From assembly GCA_964539395.1 (NCBI GenBank), contig CAZIIU010000004.1, positions 36,127 to 100,126 on the forward strand: DNA of 64,000 nt, written 5' to 3'. This document shows positions 17,268 through 26,018 of this stretch, in pieces. The stretch's first letter is position 1, and every line of letters begins with the position of its first letter. Origin of the DNA: M55B112 sp964539395. GTDB lineage: Bacteria; Bacteroidota; Bacteroidia; Bacteroidales; GCA-2748055. The notes beneath the pieces were generated by a model. It saw only the letters and a program-made list of their open reading frames with translations, had not been told where the DNA came from and did no database searches. A program made the position numbers and the translations under genes.

Positions 17268-18557
17268 TTACAGGCTCCAATAGTTTAAATTTCTTACCCT
17301 GTTTCTGAAGATTCCCTTCAGGTCTGCAAGAATTCCGCCGTGAACCATCATAGTGCTGATCTCATTCTCATCCAGCGAGACATATTGATCATGTCCAACT
17401 GCTATGATTACAGCATGGTAGGTCCCTGATGGCTTTTGCTGAAGTTCATAACCATACTCTTCGAGCACCTCTGCAGGGTTGGCGTATGGGTCGACCACTT
17501 CCACCATCATACCGAATTCCTTCAGCTCATACACCACATCTGCAACCTTTGAATTCCTGATATCGCTAACATTCTCTTTAAAGGTTGTTCCCAATACAAG
17601 GATCCTGCACTCCTTCAGGTTGGTAAAGAGGTTTGAAAGCCTGATGGTTATCTGTTTTGCAACCCATGCAGCCATGCCATCGTTGATAGCTCTCCCGGCA
17701 TTAATGATCTGTGCATGGTGACCGTACATTGCCGATTTATAGGTAAGGTAGTAGGGATCAACACCGATGCAGTGTCCTCCAACCAAACCCGGAAAAAATG
17801 GTAAAAAGTTCCATTTTGTCCCGGCAGCTTCCAGTACCTCAAAGGTATTAATATTCATTTTATTGAAGATCATTGAAAGCTCATTCATAAAGGCGATATT
17901 GATATCCCTCTGGGTATTTTCAATGATCTTGGCTGCTTCCGCGACCTTGATGGAGCTTGCCCGGTGTACACCTGCTTCAATCACCAGTTCATATGTCATG
18001 GCAATCTCTTCGGCAGATACCTCGTCGCAGCCAGAGGAGACTTTTGTGATTCTGGTGAGGGTGTGTTTTTTATCTCCAGGGTTGATCCGTTCGGGAGAGA
18101 ATCCGACCTTGAAATCAGTGATAAACTCGAGTCCGGAGATCTCCTCCAGCAGGGGGATGCATTCCTCTTCAGTACAGCCCGGGTATACGGTTGACTCATA
18201 CACCACATAATTACCTTTCCCAAGCACCTTACCGACCGTCTTGGTTGCGCTCAGCAGTGGTGCCAGATCCGGTTTTTTGTGTTCATCAATCGGGGTTGGT
18301 ACCGCTACGATATAGAATGAGGCCTGTTCCAGATCATCAATTTTCGAGGTGAAGGTGATGTCACATCCGTCAAAATCTTTTGATTCCAGCTCTTTGCTTG
18401 GATCGATCCTGTTCTTCATCATTTCGATTCTGTCTGCCCTGATGTCAAAACCGATCACCCTGATTTTTTTTGCAAACTCCAGTGCGATAGGCAGTCCGAC
18501 ATATCCCAGTCCGATGACCGCCATTGTTTTCTCCTTTTTTAACAGTTCGTTGTACAT
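17268..18557 (-). CDS. UDP-N-acetylhexosamine 6-dehydrogenase, TviB/WbpO type
   Basis: NAD-dependent enzyme that oxidises C6 of a UDP-N-acetylhexosamine to the uronic acid. The 429 residues include the N-terminal Rossmann motif IGLGYVGLPIALEF, AVPTPIDEHKKPDL, the family signature FSPERINPGDKKHTL, and GGHCIGVDPYYLTYKS holding the catalytic cysteine. Close resemblance is to TviB/WbpO proteins, which act on UDP-GlcNAc or UDP-GalNAc. Beside wbpB, wbpD and wbpE homologues it most likely supplies the UDP-GlcNAcA used as the first intermediate, the job done by WbpA in Pseudomonas. Eighteen bp separate it from wbpB. Confidence 0.93.
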   Translation of the reverse strand: MYNELLKKEKTMAVIGLGYVGLPIALEFAKKIRVIGFDIRADRIEMMKNRIDPSKELESKDFDGCDITFTSKIDDLEQASFYIVAVPTPIDEHKKPDLAPLLSATKTVGKVLGKGNYVVYESTVYPGCTEEECIPLLEEISGLEFITDFKVGFSPERINPGDKKHTLTRITKVSSGCDEVSAEEIAMTYELVIEAGVHRASSIKVAEAAKIIENTQRDINIAFMNELSMIFNKMNINTFEVLEAAGTKWNFLPFFPGLVGGHCIGVDPYYLTYKSAMYGHHAQIINAGRAINDGMAAWVAKQITIRLSNLFTNLKECRILVLGTTFKENVSDIRNSKVADVVYELKEFGMMVEVVDPYANPAEVLEEYGYELQQKPSGTYHAVIIAVGHDQYVSLDENEISTMMVHGGILADLKGIFRNRVRNLNYWSL

Positions 18558-18575
18558 ATTTATTGAATCTGAATA

Positions 18576-19517
18576 TTACGCATTGATAAAGGGATGGTAA
18601 TCCCCATTTAGTATAGATTTTTCTGTATTTCTGATGTTGTACACGGTTTGAATGGATCTCCTGGCACACTCAACCCCAAATCCATCCCCTGCAAGTATAT
18701 GCTGGTAGGATAGGGTATGCAGATCGGTAAATCCACCGCTGAATTCAATTTCATCACCATCCACTGTGATGGACCTGTAGGTACGTTGTCCTTTAATTTT
18801 TGCTGCGGCCGGTACATCATCATAATCGATGCTCAGGTACCAGCGTACCCTGGCTTTTTCAAGCTGGAGAAATCCTGAAGCCTTATCCTTTTCCAGTAGG
18901 TAGACTTTATTTTCTCTCACTTCACCGAAGATCCAGGATAACATATCGAAGAAGTGAACACCAATGTTTGTGGCGATGCCACCCGACTTGTGTTCATCGC
19001 CTTTCCACGAGTAATGGTACCATTTCCCTCTGCTCGTGATATAGGCAAGGTCGATTTCATAAACTTTATCCTCCGGTCCGTATTCAATACTGTTCTTCAG
19101 TTTGATGATACTGGGGTGGTGTCTGAGTTGCAGGATATTATACACATTCCTGCCGGTCTCTTTTTCATAGTCGAGCAGGGCGTCAATGTTCCATGGGTTC
19201 AGTACAAGCGGTTTTTCGCAGATGGCATCTGCACCGCTTCTTAGGGCAAACCTGATGTGCGAATCGTGCAGGTAGTTCGGAGAGCAGATGGAAACATAAT
19301 CAATCTGTTTTCCATTCCTGCTGAGCTTTGCAACATGTCTGTCGAACCGTTCAAATTCCACGAAGAAATCGGTTTCCGGAAAATAGGAATCGACAAACCC
19401 TACGCTGTCGAATTTATCCAGTGCAGCTACCAGATCATTCCCCGTATCTTTTATCGCGTTAACGTGTCTGATGGCGATATAGCCCGCTATTCCAATGATT
19501 GCAAAATTCCTGCTCAT
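18576..19517 (-). CDS. wbpB: UDP-N-acetyl-D-glucosaminuronate 3-dehydrogenase-like oxidoreductase (WbpB type)
   Basis: Gfo/Idh/MocA family oxidoreductase, 313 residues from ATG 19517. The N-terminus FAIIGIAGYIAIRHVNAI is the nucleotide-binding turn in the modified form seen in WbpB. It is followed by DYVSICSPNYLHDSH and CEKPLVLNPWNIDAL with the conserved EKP lysine, and by GGIATNIGVHFFDML. WbpB oxidises C3 of UDP-GlcNAcA, giving a 3-keto intermediate for WbpE. Its start overlaps wbpD by 4 bp (ATGA), a strong sign of coupled translation. The longer frame adds 19 residues inside wbpD and is not used. Confidence 0.9.
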   Translation of the reverse strand: MSRNFAIIGIAGYIAIRHVNAIKDTGNDLVAALDKFDSVGFVDSYFPETDFFVEFERFDRHVAKLSRNGKQIDYVSICSPNYLHDSHIRFALRSGADAICEKPLVLNPWNIDALLDYEKETGRNVYNILQLRHHPSIIKLKNSIEYGPEDKVYEIDLAYITSRGKWYHYSWKGDEHKSGGIATNIGVHFFDMLSWIFGEVRENKVYLLEKDKASGFLQLEKARVRWYLSIDYDDVPAAAKIKGQRTYRSITVDGDEIEFSGGFTDLHTLSYQHILAGDGFGVECARRSIQTVYNIRNTEKSILNGDYHPFINA

Positions 19518-20098
19518 GAAATTTTTCTTACCTGGTTGTTTTTCAGTTCGTATTTTTCCTGGCTCTCCGGACATACAGCGATACCTGATGCATCAAACTC
19601 AAGGCGATGTCCATACTCACTCATCCATCCTGTCTGCCGCGAGGGATTTCCTACTACCAGTGCATAGGGTGGTACCTCTTTTGTTACTACCGCACCTGCA
19701 CCGATAAATGCATAGTTCCCGATGTTGTTACCGCAGATAATTGTGGCATTCGCTCCAATGGAGGCGCCTTCACCAACGATGGTTTTCATATAGGCGTCCC
19801 TTCTGATCACCTTGCTTCTCGGGTTGATTACATTGGTAAAGACCATTGAGGGACCGAGAAACACATCATCCCTGCAAATAACACCTGTATAGATGGAAAC
19901 ATTGTTCTGAACCTTGACATTGTTACCCAGGATGACATTTGGAGCAACCACCACATTTTGTCCGAGGTTACATTTTTTGCCAATCGCCGCACCGGTCATA
20001 ACATGGGAAAAGTGCCAGATTTTTGTCCCTTCGCCGATCTCGCATCCTTCGTCGATTACTGCTGTTTCATGTGCGAAATATGATTTACCGTTCATCAT
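19514..20098 (-). CDS. wbpD: UDP-2-acetamido-3-amino-2,3-dideoxy-glucuronate N-acetyltransferase (WbpD type)
   Basis: Left-handed beta-helix acetyltransferase of 194 residues, with hexapeptide repeats through most of the chain (for example EIGEGTKIWHF, VVVAPNVILGNNVKVQNNV, IGANATIICGNNIGNYAFIG). It should acetylate the 3-amino group to give UDP-2,3-diacetamido-2,3-dideoxy-glucuronate. Motifs WHFSHV and NPRSKVIRRDAY fit WbpD-like proteins rather than general acetyltransferases. It overlaps both neighbours by 4 bp, at its start with wbpE and at its end with wbpB. Confidence 0.92.
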   Translation of the reverse strand: MMNGKSYFAHETAVIDEGCEIGEGTKIWHFSHVMTGAAIGKKCNLGQNVVVAPNVILGNNVKVQNNVSIYTGVICRDDVFLGPSMVFTNVINPRSKVIRRDAYMKTIVGEGASIGANATIICGNNIGNYAFIGAGAVVTKEVPPYALVVGNPSRQTGWMSEYGHRLEFDASGIAVCPESQEKYELKNNQVRKIS

Positions 20099-21225
20099 TG
20101 GTTAAAAAACTGTTTCAAGGTTGAAATGATATGGTTCAGTTGTTCCTCGTCCATTTCGGTATGGATGGGCAGGCTGAGTACGTTTCTGCACAGTTCTTCT
20201 GCAACCGGAAAATCTCCTTCAGTGTACCCGAGTCCTGCATATGCTTTCTGAAGATGCAGCGGAACCGGGTAATAGATCATTGCCGGAACATCATGCCGCT
20301 TCAGGTGCTCCTTCAGTGTATTCCGGCGATCTCCAGGTACCTGCAGGGTGTATTGATGAAAAATATGTTCCGATTCGGGATTTCGCTCAGGGATTTTCAG
20401 TCCGGAGATCACGGAAAAGGCTTCGTCATATGCTTTTGCAACCTCCTGCCGGGCCCTGTTGTAAGCATCGAGGGATTTAAGTTTCACCCGTAAGATGGCA
20501 GCCTGTATGGTGTCCAGCCGGGAGTTGACACCGATATGGTCGTAATAGTATCTTTGTGTCATTCCGTGGTTAAGAATCGAACCAATTTTTGATGCCAGCT
20601 CCTGATCATTTGTAAACAGGGCACCCCCGTCGCCGTATGCACCCAGGCTCTTACTCGGGAAGAAGGAGGTGCATCCGATATCGCCCAGGTTCCCTGTCTT
20701 TTTCAGTGATCCGTTCTTTAATCTGTAGGAGGCCCCCAGGGCCTGTGCATTGTCCTCTATCAGACTGAGATTGTTGGCATTGGCAATTTCGATGATTCGG
20801 TTCATGTTTGCAGCCTGGCCAAACAGGTGTACCGGAACAATTGCTTTGGTCTGTGCTGTAATGGCCCGTTCAATCTGTGACGGATCAATATTGAATGTCC
20901 CGGGGTCAACATCTGCAAGTACCGGTTTCAGTTTGAGCAGGCTGATTACTTCGATGGTGGCGACGAAGGTAAAGGGGGAGGTGATTACCTCATCACCCGG
21001 CTGAAGACCGAGAGCCATCAGTGCTGCCTGCAGGGCGTCAGTACCATTTCCGCAGGCGATACAGAACCGTGCACCAATATAATCTGCCATCTCACGTTGA
21101 AACTCCCGGACATCGGGACCTTTTATAAAGGCAGTTGAATGGATCACCTCCTGAATGGCACTGTTTATCTCCTCCTTATGTCGAAGATACTGCCTGTGAA
21201 GATCAACCATTTCTATTTTTTTCAT
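20095..21225 (-). CDS. wbpE: PLP-dependent sugar 3-aminotransferase (WbpE type, DegT/DnrJ/EryC1/StrS family)
   Basis: Converts the UDP-3-keto-GlcNAcA made by WbpB to the 3-amino sugar. From ATG 21225 it has 376 residues. Motifs are GNGTDALQAALMALGL, PVHLFGQAANM, LIEDNAQALGA and the PLP-lysine segment SFFPSKSLGAYGDGG. As first gene of the leftward operon it is read wbpE-wbpD-wbpB-tviB-galE-rfbB, and a -7-like box lies about 57 bp upstream of the ATG. The frame can be extended eight residues to 21249, but the later ATG gives the usual N-terminus (KKIEMVDLHRQY). Confidence 0.93.
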   Translation of the reverse strand: MKKIEMVDLHRQYLRHKEEINSAIQEVIHSTAFIKGPDVREFQREMADYIGARFCIACGNGTDALQAALMALGLQPGDEVITSPFTFVATIEVISLLKLKPVLADVDPGTFNIDPSQIERAITAQTKAIVPVHLFGQAANMNRIIEIANANNLSLIEDNAQALGASYRLKNGSLKKTGNLGDIGCTSFFPSKSLGAYGDGGALFTNDQELASKIGSILNHGMTQRYYYDHIGVNSRLDTIQAAILRVKLKSLDAYNRARQEVAKAYDEAFSVISGLKIPERNPESEHIFHQYTLQVPGDRRNTLKEHLKRHDVPAMIYYPVPLHLQKAYAGLGYTEGDFPVAEELCRNVLSLPIHTEMDEEQLNHIISTLKQFFNQ

Positions 21226-21281
21226 AGTGCAACTGTTATTCAACAACACGAAGTTAATAATAAGAGATTGATTGATCCGGA

Positions 21282-21289
21282 CAAAGATA
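21282..21289 (-). promoter_or_regulatory. Putative -7 element for the wbp-like sugar operon
   Basis: The minus strand reads TATCTTTG, an exact TAnnTTTG match. The predicted leader before wbpE is about 50 nt. No TTG was found at the usual -33 spacing. Confidence 0.45.
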
Positions 21290-21356
21290 AATTATTACGT
21301 TGATAACTATGTTCAGAAGTCGAATTATATATTTTCTTACATAACCTCAATTATAT

Positions 21357-21364
21357 TAATTTTG
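21357..21364 (+). promoter_or_regulatory. Putative -7 element for the HU-SPOR gene
   Basis: TAATTTTG fits TAnnTTTG and would give a leader of about 43 nt before the ATG at 21414. The region from 21226 to 21413 is a divergent AT-rich promoter region; no good -33 TTG is visible. Confidence 0.45.
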
Positions 21365-21413
21365 TTTAACATATTGCATGAAACGGTCATTTAATCAAAA
21401 AAAATCAATCTGA

Positions 21414-22478
21414 ATGGCATACTTGGGCACCTATATACGTCAGCTTCTCTCCAACCGGGAACAGGTTGTTTTACCAGGGTTTGGAAGTCTGATCGTCACT
21501 AAGGGTGAGGGGGGGGTACAAGATAGCGGACTCGTTGAGCCCCCGGTTCCGGTTTTACGGTTCGATCCCGCACATCCGAAAGGTGATGGCAAACTGGCCG
21601 GTGTATATGCCGCCGGGGAGAATATCGATACTGAAGAGGCCAGGCAACAGGTACTTGAGCTTGTGGATGCCATTAAGTTCAGGCTTGACAAGGGAGAGAA
21701 GTATAAGCTTGCGGAAGTTGGGGTTTTCTCCAGGGATGATGACAACAGGATTCATTTTACCAAAGATCCCGGTTGGATGATCGATCCGGACGCTTTTGGT
21801 CTGGACACGTTGGAAATACTTGAATTGGAGAGTGATGTATCCGATGAAACCGGTAATACGGAAGATAATGACAGGGGGGTTAGAATGGAGGTTTTCACTG
21901 AGGGTAAGGAAGCAGCTGCATCAGGTTCTGCAGGAAGAGATGCCATGAAGGGAAACCGCGGCTCAGCAGGACAATACCGGAGAAAACCAGTGAATAAATG
22001 GAAGATCATTTGGATCGTTGTCGGATCGCTGATTGCTGTGCTGGTATTAATTCTCCTGATTCCTACCCGGAATGGCGTTGAGTTCGGCAGGGAGGGAATT
22101 GTAATCAGGGATACAGAGGAGGCGGGAGGTGATGGGCGTAATGCACCAGAGGCTGGGAATATTTCGGAGGGCGGAGAGAATCAATTCCAGGGGGCTGGTC
22201 CGGCAGAGGTAAAAGAGCCGGCTGCGGATCAACCCGGCGATCAGCCTCAGGAGAACAGGTATTTTATCATTGCTGGAAGCTTTCAGAATTTACAGAATGC
22301 CACTGAACTGATGAACGAACTCAGTGCAATGGGATTTCATGCGGAGATCATTTTCACGGAAAACCGGTTGTATCGTGTTTCTGTAAAATCTTTTTCTGAA
22401 CGCGACCAGGCGATCAGGGAACTGCCCAAAATCAGGACTGAATCGGGAATGGATGGAGCCTGGGTGATGACCAGGTAA
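21414..22478 (+). CDS. HU-CCDC81-like and SPOR domain membrane protein
   Basis: A 354-residue protein with three parts. Residues 1 to about 125 resemble the paired HU/CCDC81-type DNA-binding-like domains of Bacteroidota (GTYIRQLLSNREQVVLPGFG, LAEVGVFSRDDDN). Residues 197-217 form one membrane helix (IIWIVVGSLIAVLVLILLI). After a charged glycine- and proline-rich linker, residues 281-354 form a SPOR peptidoglycan-binding domain (YFIIAGSFQNLQNATELM). The layout puts the HU-like part in the cytoplasm and SPOR in the periplasm, where it would bind denuded glycan at the septum. The function is not known; a cell-division link is inferred. It converges with metG with a 3-bp gap. Confidence 0.88.
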   Translation: MAYLGTYIRQLLSNREQVVLPGFGSLIVTKGEGGVQDSGLVEPPVPVLRFDPAHPKGDGKLAGVYAAGENIDTEEARQQVLELVDAIKFRLDKGEKYKLAEVGVFSRDDDNRIHFTKDPGWMIDPDAFGLDTLEILELESDVSDETGNTEDNDRGVRMEVFTEGKEAAASGSAGRDAMKGNRGSAGQYRRKPVNKWKIIWIVVGSLIAVLVLILLIPTRNGVEFGREGIVIRDTEEAGGDGRNAPEAGNISEGGENQFQGAGPAEVKEPAADQPGDQPQENRYFIIAGSFQNLQNATELMNELSAMGFHAEIIFTENRLYRVSVKSFSERDQAIRELPKIRTESGMDGAWVMTR

Positions 22479-22481
22479 GGG

Positions 22482-24512
22482 TTAATTCACTTCGGCGCCG
22501 TTATGAGCCTGTATTCCGGGCTCGATAAAGAGCAACCGACCGTCGTTGTTTTCGGAAAGCAGGATCATTCCCTGTGATTCAATTCCTTTAATATTTCTTG
22601 GGGCAAGGTTGGCCAGTACGCATACTTTCTTCCCTGGTAAATCCTCGGGTTTGTAGTGTTCAGCTATCCCCGATACGATTGTGCGTATATCGATCCCGGT
22701 GTCGACCACCATTTTTATCAGTTTTTTGGTTTTGGGCACCTTTTCAGCTTCCAGGATAGTGGCTGTGCGGATATCGATCTTTGTGAAATCCTCAAATGTG
22801 ATCTCCGGTTTTCGCGGGGATACATAAAAATCTTTCTGACCGGCCTCTCTGGTCTTTTGTAATTTTTCAAGTTGCATGCTGATTACTTCATCATCGATCT
22901 TTTCAAACAGCAGTTCAGCACTGTTGATCCTGTGTCCCGGTTTCAGCAGCTCTTCCTGGTACAGCAGTTCCCAATCAGTATGCTTAAACGCTGTGAAGCC
23001 TCTCAGCTTTTCCATGGTAAATGGCAGGAATGGTTCCAGCAACAGAGACAGCGCAGCGGTGATCTGTAGCGAGATATACATAATCGTTTGTACACGTTCC
23101 GGATCGTTCTTAACTACTTTCCATGGCTCGGTATCGGCCAGGTACTTGTTGCCAAGACGGGCCAGATCCATTGCCAGTTTAACGGCCTCCCTGAACCTGA
23201 AGCTTTCGAGGCTTCTTTCAACAGAGGTGGTAATGTTCTGAATTTCGGTCAGCACCTCTTTGTCGCTTCCCGACATTTCCTGTGGAACCGGTACCTCGCC
23301 ACCATAGTATTTATCGGTTAGCACAAGTGTTCTGTTAACAAAGTTACCCAAAACGGCCACCAGTTCATTGTTATTCCTGTTCTGAAAATCCTTCCAGGTA
23401 AAATCATTGTCCTTGTTTTCAGGTGCATTTGCGCAGAGCACATACCTCAGTACATCCTGCTTTCCGGGAAAATCTTCCAGGTACTCGTGCAGCCAGACTG
23501 CCCAGTTCCTGGAAGTAGATATTTTATCATTCTCCAGGTTCAGGAATTCGTTGGCAGGGACATTATCCGGAAGGATATAGGTTCCCTCCGCCTTGAGCAT
23601 CACCGGAAAGATGATGCAATGGAAAACGATGTTGTCTTTGCCGATGAAATGGATCATGCGGCAATCCTCATCTTTCCAGTACTTTTCCCATTCGGGGGTA
23701 AGCTCCTTCGTAGCCGAGATGTAACCGATCGGGGCATCGAACCAGACATAGAGTACCTTTCCTTCGGCACCCTCTACAGGCACCGGCACTCCCCAGTCGA
23801 GGTCACGGCTCACCGCCCTCGGTTGCAGGCCCTGGTCGATCCATGATTTACACTGTCCGTATACATTGGGTTTCCACTCCTTGTGCCCCTCCAGGATCCA
23901 CTCTTTCAGCCAGGGCTCATACCTGTTAAGCGGCAGATACCAGTGTGTGGTCTCCTTTAGGATGGGTTTGCTTCCGCTGAGCCTGGAGGTGGGGTCGATC
24001 AGATCGGCCGGGCTGAGTGATGTGCCGCACTGTTCACACTGATCGCCGTAGGCAGCGGGATTACTGCAATGCGGACATGTACCCGTAATGTAACGGTCGG
24101 CCAGGAAGGTACTGGCCTCAACATCGAAGAATTGCTCAGATTTTTTTTCAAACAGTTTACCCTCTTCAAGTAGTTTTCTGAAAATCCCGGAGGCGGTTTC
24201 GTAATGCACTTTGTTGGAGGTACGGGAGTAGATATCGAATGATATGCCGAAGTCTTCAAAAGCCTTCTTGTTGATTGCATGATACCTGTCAACAATGTCC
24301 TGGGGGCTCACTTCTTCGCTTCGGGCCTTCAGGGTAATGGGCACGCCATGTTCGTCGGAACCACAGACATGGATAGCATCCTCCCCGCGCATCCTCAGGT
24401 AACGGGTATAGATATCGGACGGAACATACACACCGGCAAGGTGTCCCAGGTGGAGAGGTCCGTTGGCATAGGGAAGGGCAGAGGTAATCAGGTATCTTTT
24501 GTACTTTCTCAT
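22482..24512 (-). CDS. metG: Methionyl-tRNA synthetase
   Basis: Class I aminoacyl-tRNA synthetase, 676 residues. It contains the HIGH-type motif GPLHLGHLAG, a double zinc-knuckle insert (CPHCSNPAAYGDQCEQC), the WFDAPIGY stretch and the KMSKS loop, here NDKISTSRNW. The last hundred residues form the EMAP/Trbp111-type tRNA-binding and dimerisation domain (FTKIDIRTATILEAEKV). Length and order are those of MetG1 in Bacteroidota. A TATCTTTG box lies about 27 bp upstream. Confidence 0.98.
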   Translation of the reverse strand: MRKYKRYLITSALPYANGPLHLGHLAGVYVPSDIYTRYLRMRGEDAIHVCGSDEHGVPITLKARSEEVSPQDIVDRYHAINKKAFEDFGISFDIYSRTSNKVHYETASGIFRKLLEEGKLFEKKSEQFFDVEASTFLADRYITGTCPHCSNPAAYGDQCEQCGTSLSPADLIDPTSRLSGSKPILKETTHWYLPLNRYEPWLKEWILEGHKEWKPNVYGQCKSWIDQGLQPRAVSRDLDWGVPVPVEGAEGKVLYVWFDAPIGYISATKELTPEWEKYWKDEDCRMIHFIGKDNIVFHCIIFPVMLKAEGTYILPDNVPANEFLNLENDKISTSRNWAVWLHEYLEDFPGKQDVLRYVLCANAPENKDNDFTWKDFQNRNNNELVAVLGNFVNRTLVLTDKYYGGEVPVPQEMSGSDKEVLTEIQNITTSVERSLESFRFREAVKLAMDLARLGNKYLADTEPWKVVKNDPERVQTIMYISLQITAALSLLLEPFLPFTMEKLRGFTAFKHTDWELLYQEELLKPGHRINSAELLFEKIDDEVISMQLEKLQKTREAGQKDFYVSPRKPEITFEDFTKIDIRTATILEAEKVPKTKKLIKMVVDTGIDIRTIVSGIAEHYKPEDLPGKKVCVLANLAPRNIKGIESQGMILLSENNDGRLLFIEPGIQAHNGAEVN

Positions 24513-24538
24513 GCTTGCAATGGTAACATAAATATGGG

Positions 24539-24546
24539 CAAAGATA
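24539..24546 (-). promoter_or_regulatory. Putative -7 element for metG
   Basis: The minus strand reads TATCTTTG, giving a leader of about 20 nt. It lies in the 56-bp divergent gap with the LD-carboxypeptidase gene. No -33 TTG is visible at 19-20 bp. Confidence 0.45.
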
Positions 24547-24568
24547 AAAAATTAATATCTTCGCTGCC

Positions 24569-25477
24569 ATGGGATCTGTCATTTCACCTACACTGCTTAA
24601 AAAAGGAGATACCATAGGGGTGATTGCACCTGCACGCAGGTTAGCAATGGATGAACTTAACCCTTTTATTCGCCTGATGGAGGATGCGGGATTCAGGGTG
24701 GTCCTGGGAAGAAACCTGGCGGGCAGCGAAGGACAGTATTCCGGATCGGTTGAGGCGCGACTTGCCGATTTGCATCAATTGTTCACTGACCCCACTGTGA
24801 AGGCAGTGTTCGCTGCAAGAGGCGGATACGGAGCAGCGCAGTTGCTGCCGGGTATGGACTGGGAGGTGATCCGCTACAATCCGAAATGGTTCATTGGATT
24901 CAGCGATATAACAGCACTACATGCGGCGTTTGGAAAATTCATGGAGACTGTTCACGGGGTGATGCCTTATTCACTGGTGATGGAGGAGCCGCAGGATGGA
25001 TCTTCATTTAAGCATCTGCTTGAAGTTCTTAGCGGAATGAAAATGAAATATTCCGTTGAAGATAAGTTGATGAATACCGAAGGAGTTGCTGAAGGCGCCA
25101 TTGCAGGAGGGAACCTGTCTGTGCTCTGTTCGCTTGCAGGGTCTCCTTATGAGCCCGATTATGACGGAAAGATTCTTTTCCTGGAAGATGTGGATGAATA
25201 TTTGTATCATATTGACCGAATGATCCTCAATTTTGAATTGCGCAATATTTTTCGCAGGATCGCGGGATTGCTGGTCGGGAGCTTTTCAGGTATGCATGAT
25301 AATGTTCTGCCGTTTGGAAAAGATGCGCTCGAGATTATCGCCGAACGTGCCTACAAATACAATGTCCCGGCCCTTTTCGGATTTCCTGCAGGACATGAAA
25401 AATTCAACTACCCACTGATATTTGGAAGAGTGGCCACATTAACTGTCAGGAAGGGAGACAATTCCCTGAGCATGTAG
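24569..25477 (+). CDS. ldcA: LD-carboxypeptidase (S66 family, LdcA/MccF-like)
   Basis: Serine peptidase (302 residues) of family S66, which in LdcA removes the terminal D-alanine from recycled murein tetrapeptides in the cytoplasm. The catalytic serine is S112 in FIGFSDITALH. The glutamate lies in FLEDVDEYLYHIDRM and the histidine in FPAGHEKFNYP, completing the Ser-Glu-His triad. RGGYGAAQLLP is a further family motif. There is no signal peptide. MccF-like immunity is an alternative but less likely role. The gap to yraN is 18 bp, so the two are probably cotranscribed. Confidence 0.92.
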   Translation: MGSVISPTLLKKGDTIGVIAPARRLAMDELNPFIRLMEDAGFRVVLGRNLAGSEGQYSGSVEARLADLHQLFTDPTVKAVFAARGGYGAAQLLPGMDWEVIRYNPKWFIGFSDITALHAAFGKFMETVHGVMPYSLVMEEPQDGSSFKHLLEVLSGMKMKYSVEDKLMNTEGVAEGAIAGGNLSVLCSLAGSPYEPDYDGKILFLEDVDEYLYHIDRMILNFELRNIFRRIAGLLVGSFSGMHDNVLPFGKDALEIIAERAYKYNVPALFGFPAGHEKFNYPLIFGRVATLTVRKGDNSLSM

Positions 25478-25495
25478 GTGCTAAATCTGTCAGGT

Positions 25496-25867
25496 ATGGC
25501 TGAATCGCATGATTTTGGTGAAAGGGCCGAAGCGTTTGCGGCCGAATTTCTTGTTTCCAGGGGATATTGCATTCTGCACAGGAACTGGACCTATGGGCAT
25601 AAGGAGCTTGATATTATCTGTACAGACGGTAAGTTGCTGGTTTTTGTTGAGGTGAAGGCCCGGAAGCAGCAGCACTTTCCCCATCCGGAGGACCTTGTTT
25701 CGCCTGCAAAGGAGCGCTTTATCATTGAAGCAGCGGAACATTACCTGTTTCAGTATGCTGTTCGGATGCCGGTGAGGTTTGATCTGCTTTCGGTAATTAT
25801 GCGGGGTTCCGTATTTGATATTGAGCACCTGGAGGATGCCATTATCCCGGGGGTGGAACGGTTTTAG
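25496..25867 (+). CDS. yraN: YraN family protein (UPF0102, predicted endonuclease)
   Basis: A 123-residue protein of the UPF0102 family with a PD-(D/E)xK-type nuclease core: GHKELDIICTDGKLLVFVEVKAR includes the ELD and EVK residues (given here as the conserved landmarks). The N-terminal helix GERAEAFAAEFLVSRGYCIL is typical. ATG 25496 is chosen over an in-frame GTG at 25478, which would begin directly after the ldcA stop. Biological role unknown; a DNA-repair or recombination function is often assumed. Confidence 0.9.
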   Translation: MAESHDFGERAEAFAAEFLVSRGYCILHRNWTYGHKELDIICTDGKLLVFVEVKARKQQHFPHPEDLVSPAKERFIIEAAEHYLFQYAVRMPVRFDLLSVIMRGSVFDIEHLEDAIIPGVERF

Positions 25868-26018
25868 ATTTTTTATATATTTGATTCGGAATACCTGTTT
25901 AATGTGAGAAGGAATTATGATCAAGGATCCGGACTCCTCCGGCTTCCGAATAGGTTAAGTTTTTTATGTACACGGGGTATAAGTGACGGATTGACTATTA
26001 TGCAGCTATAAACTACCC

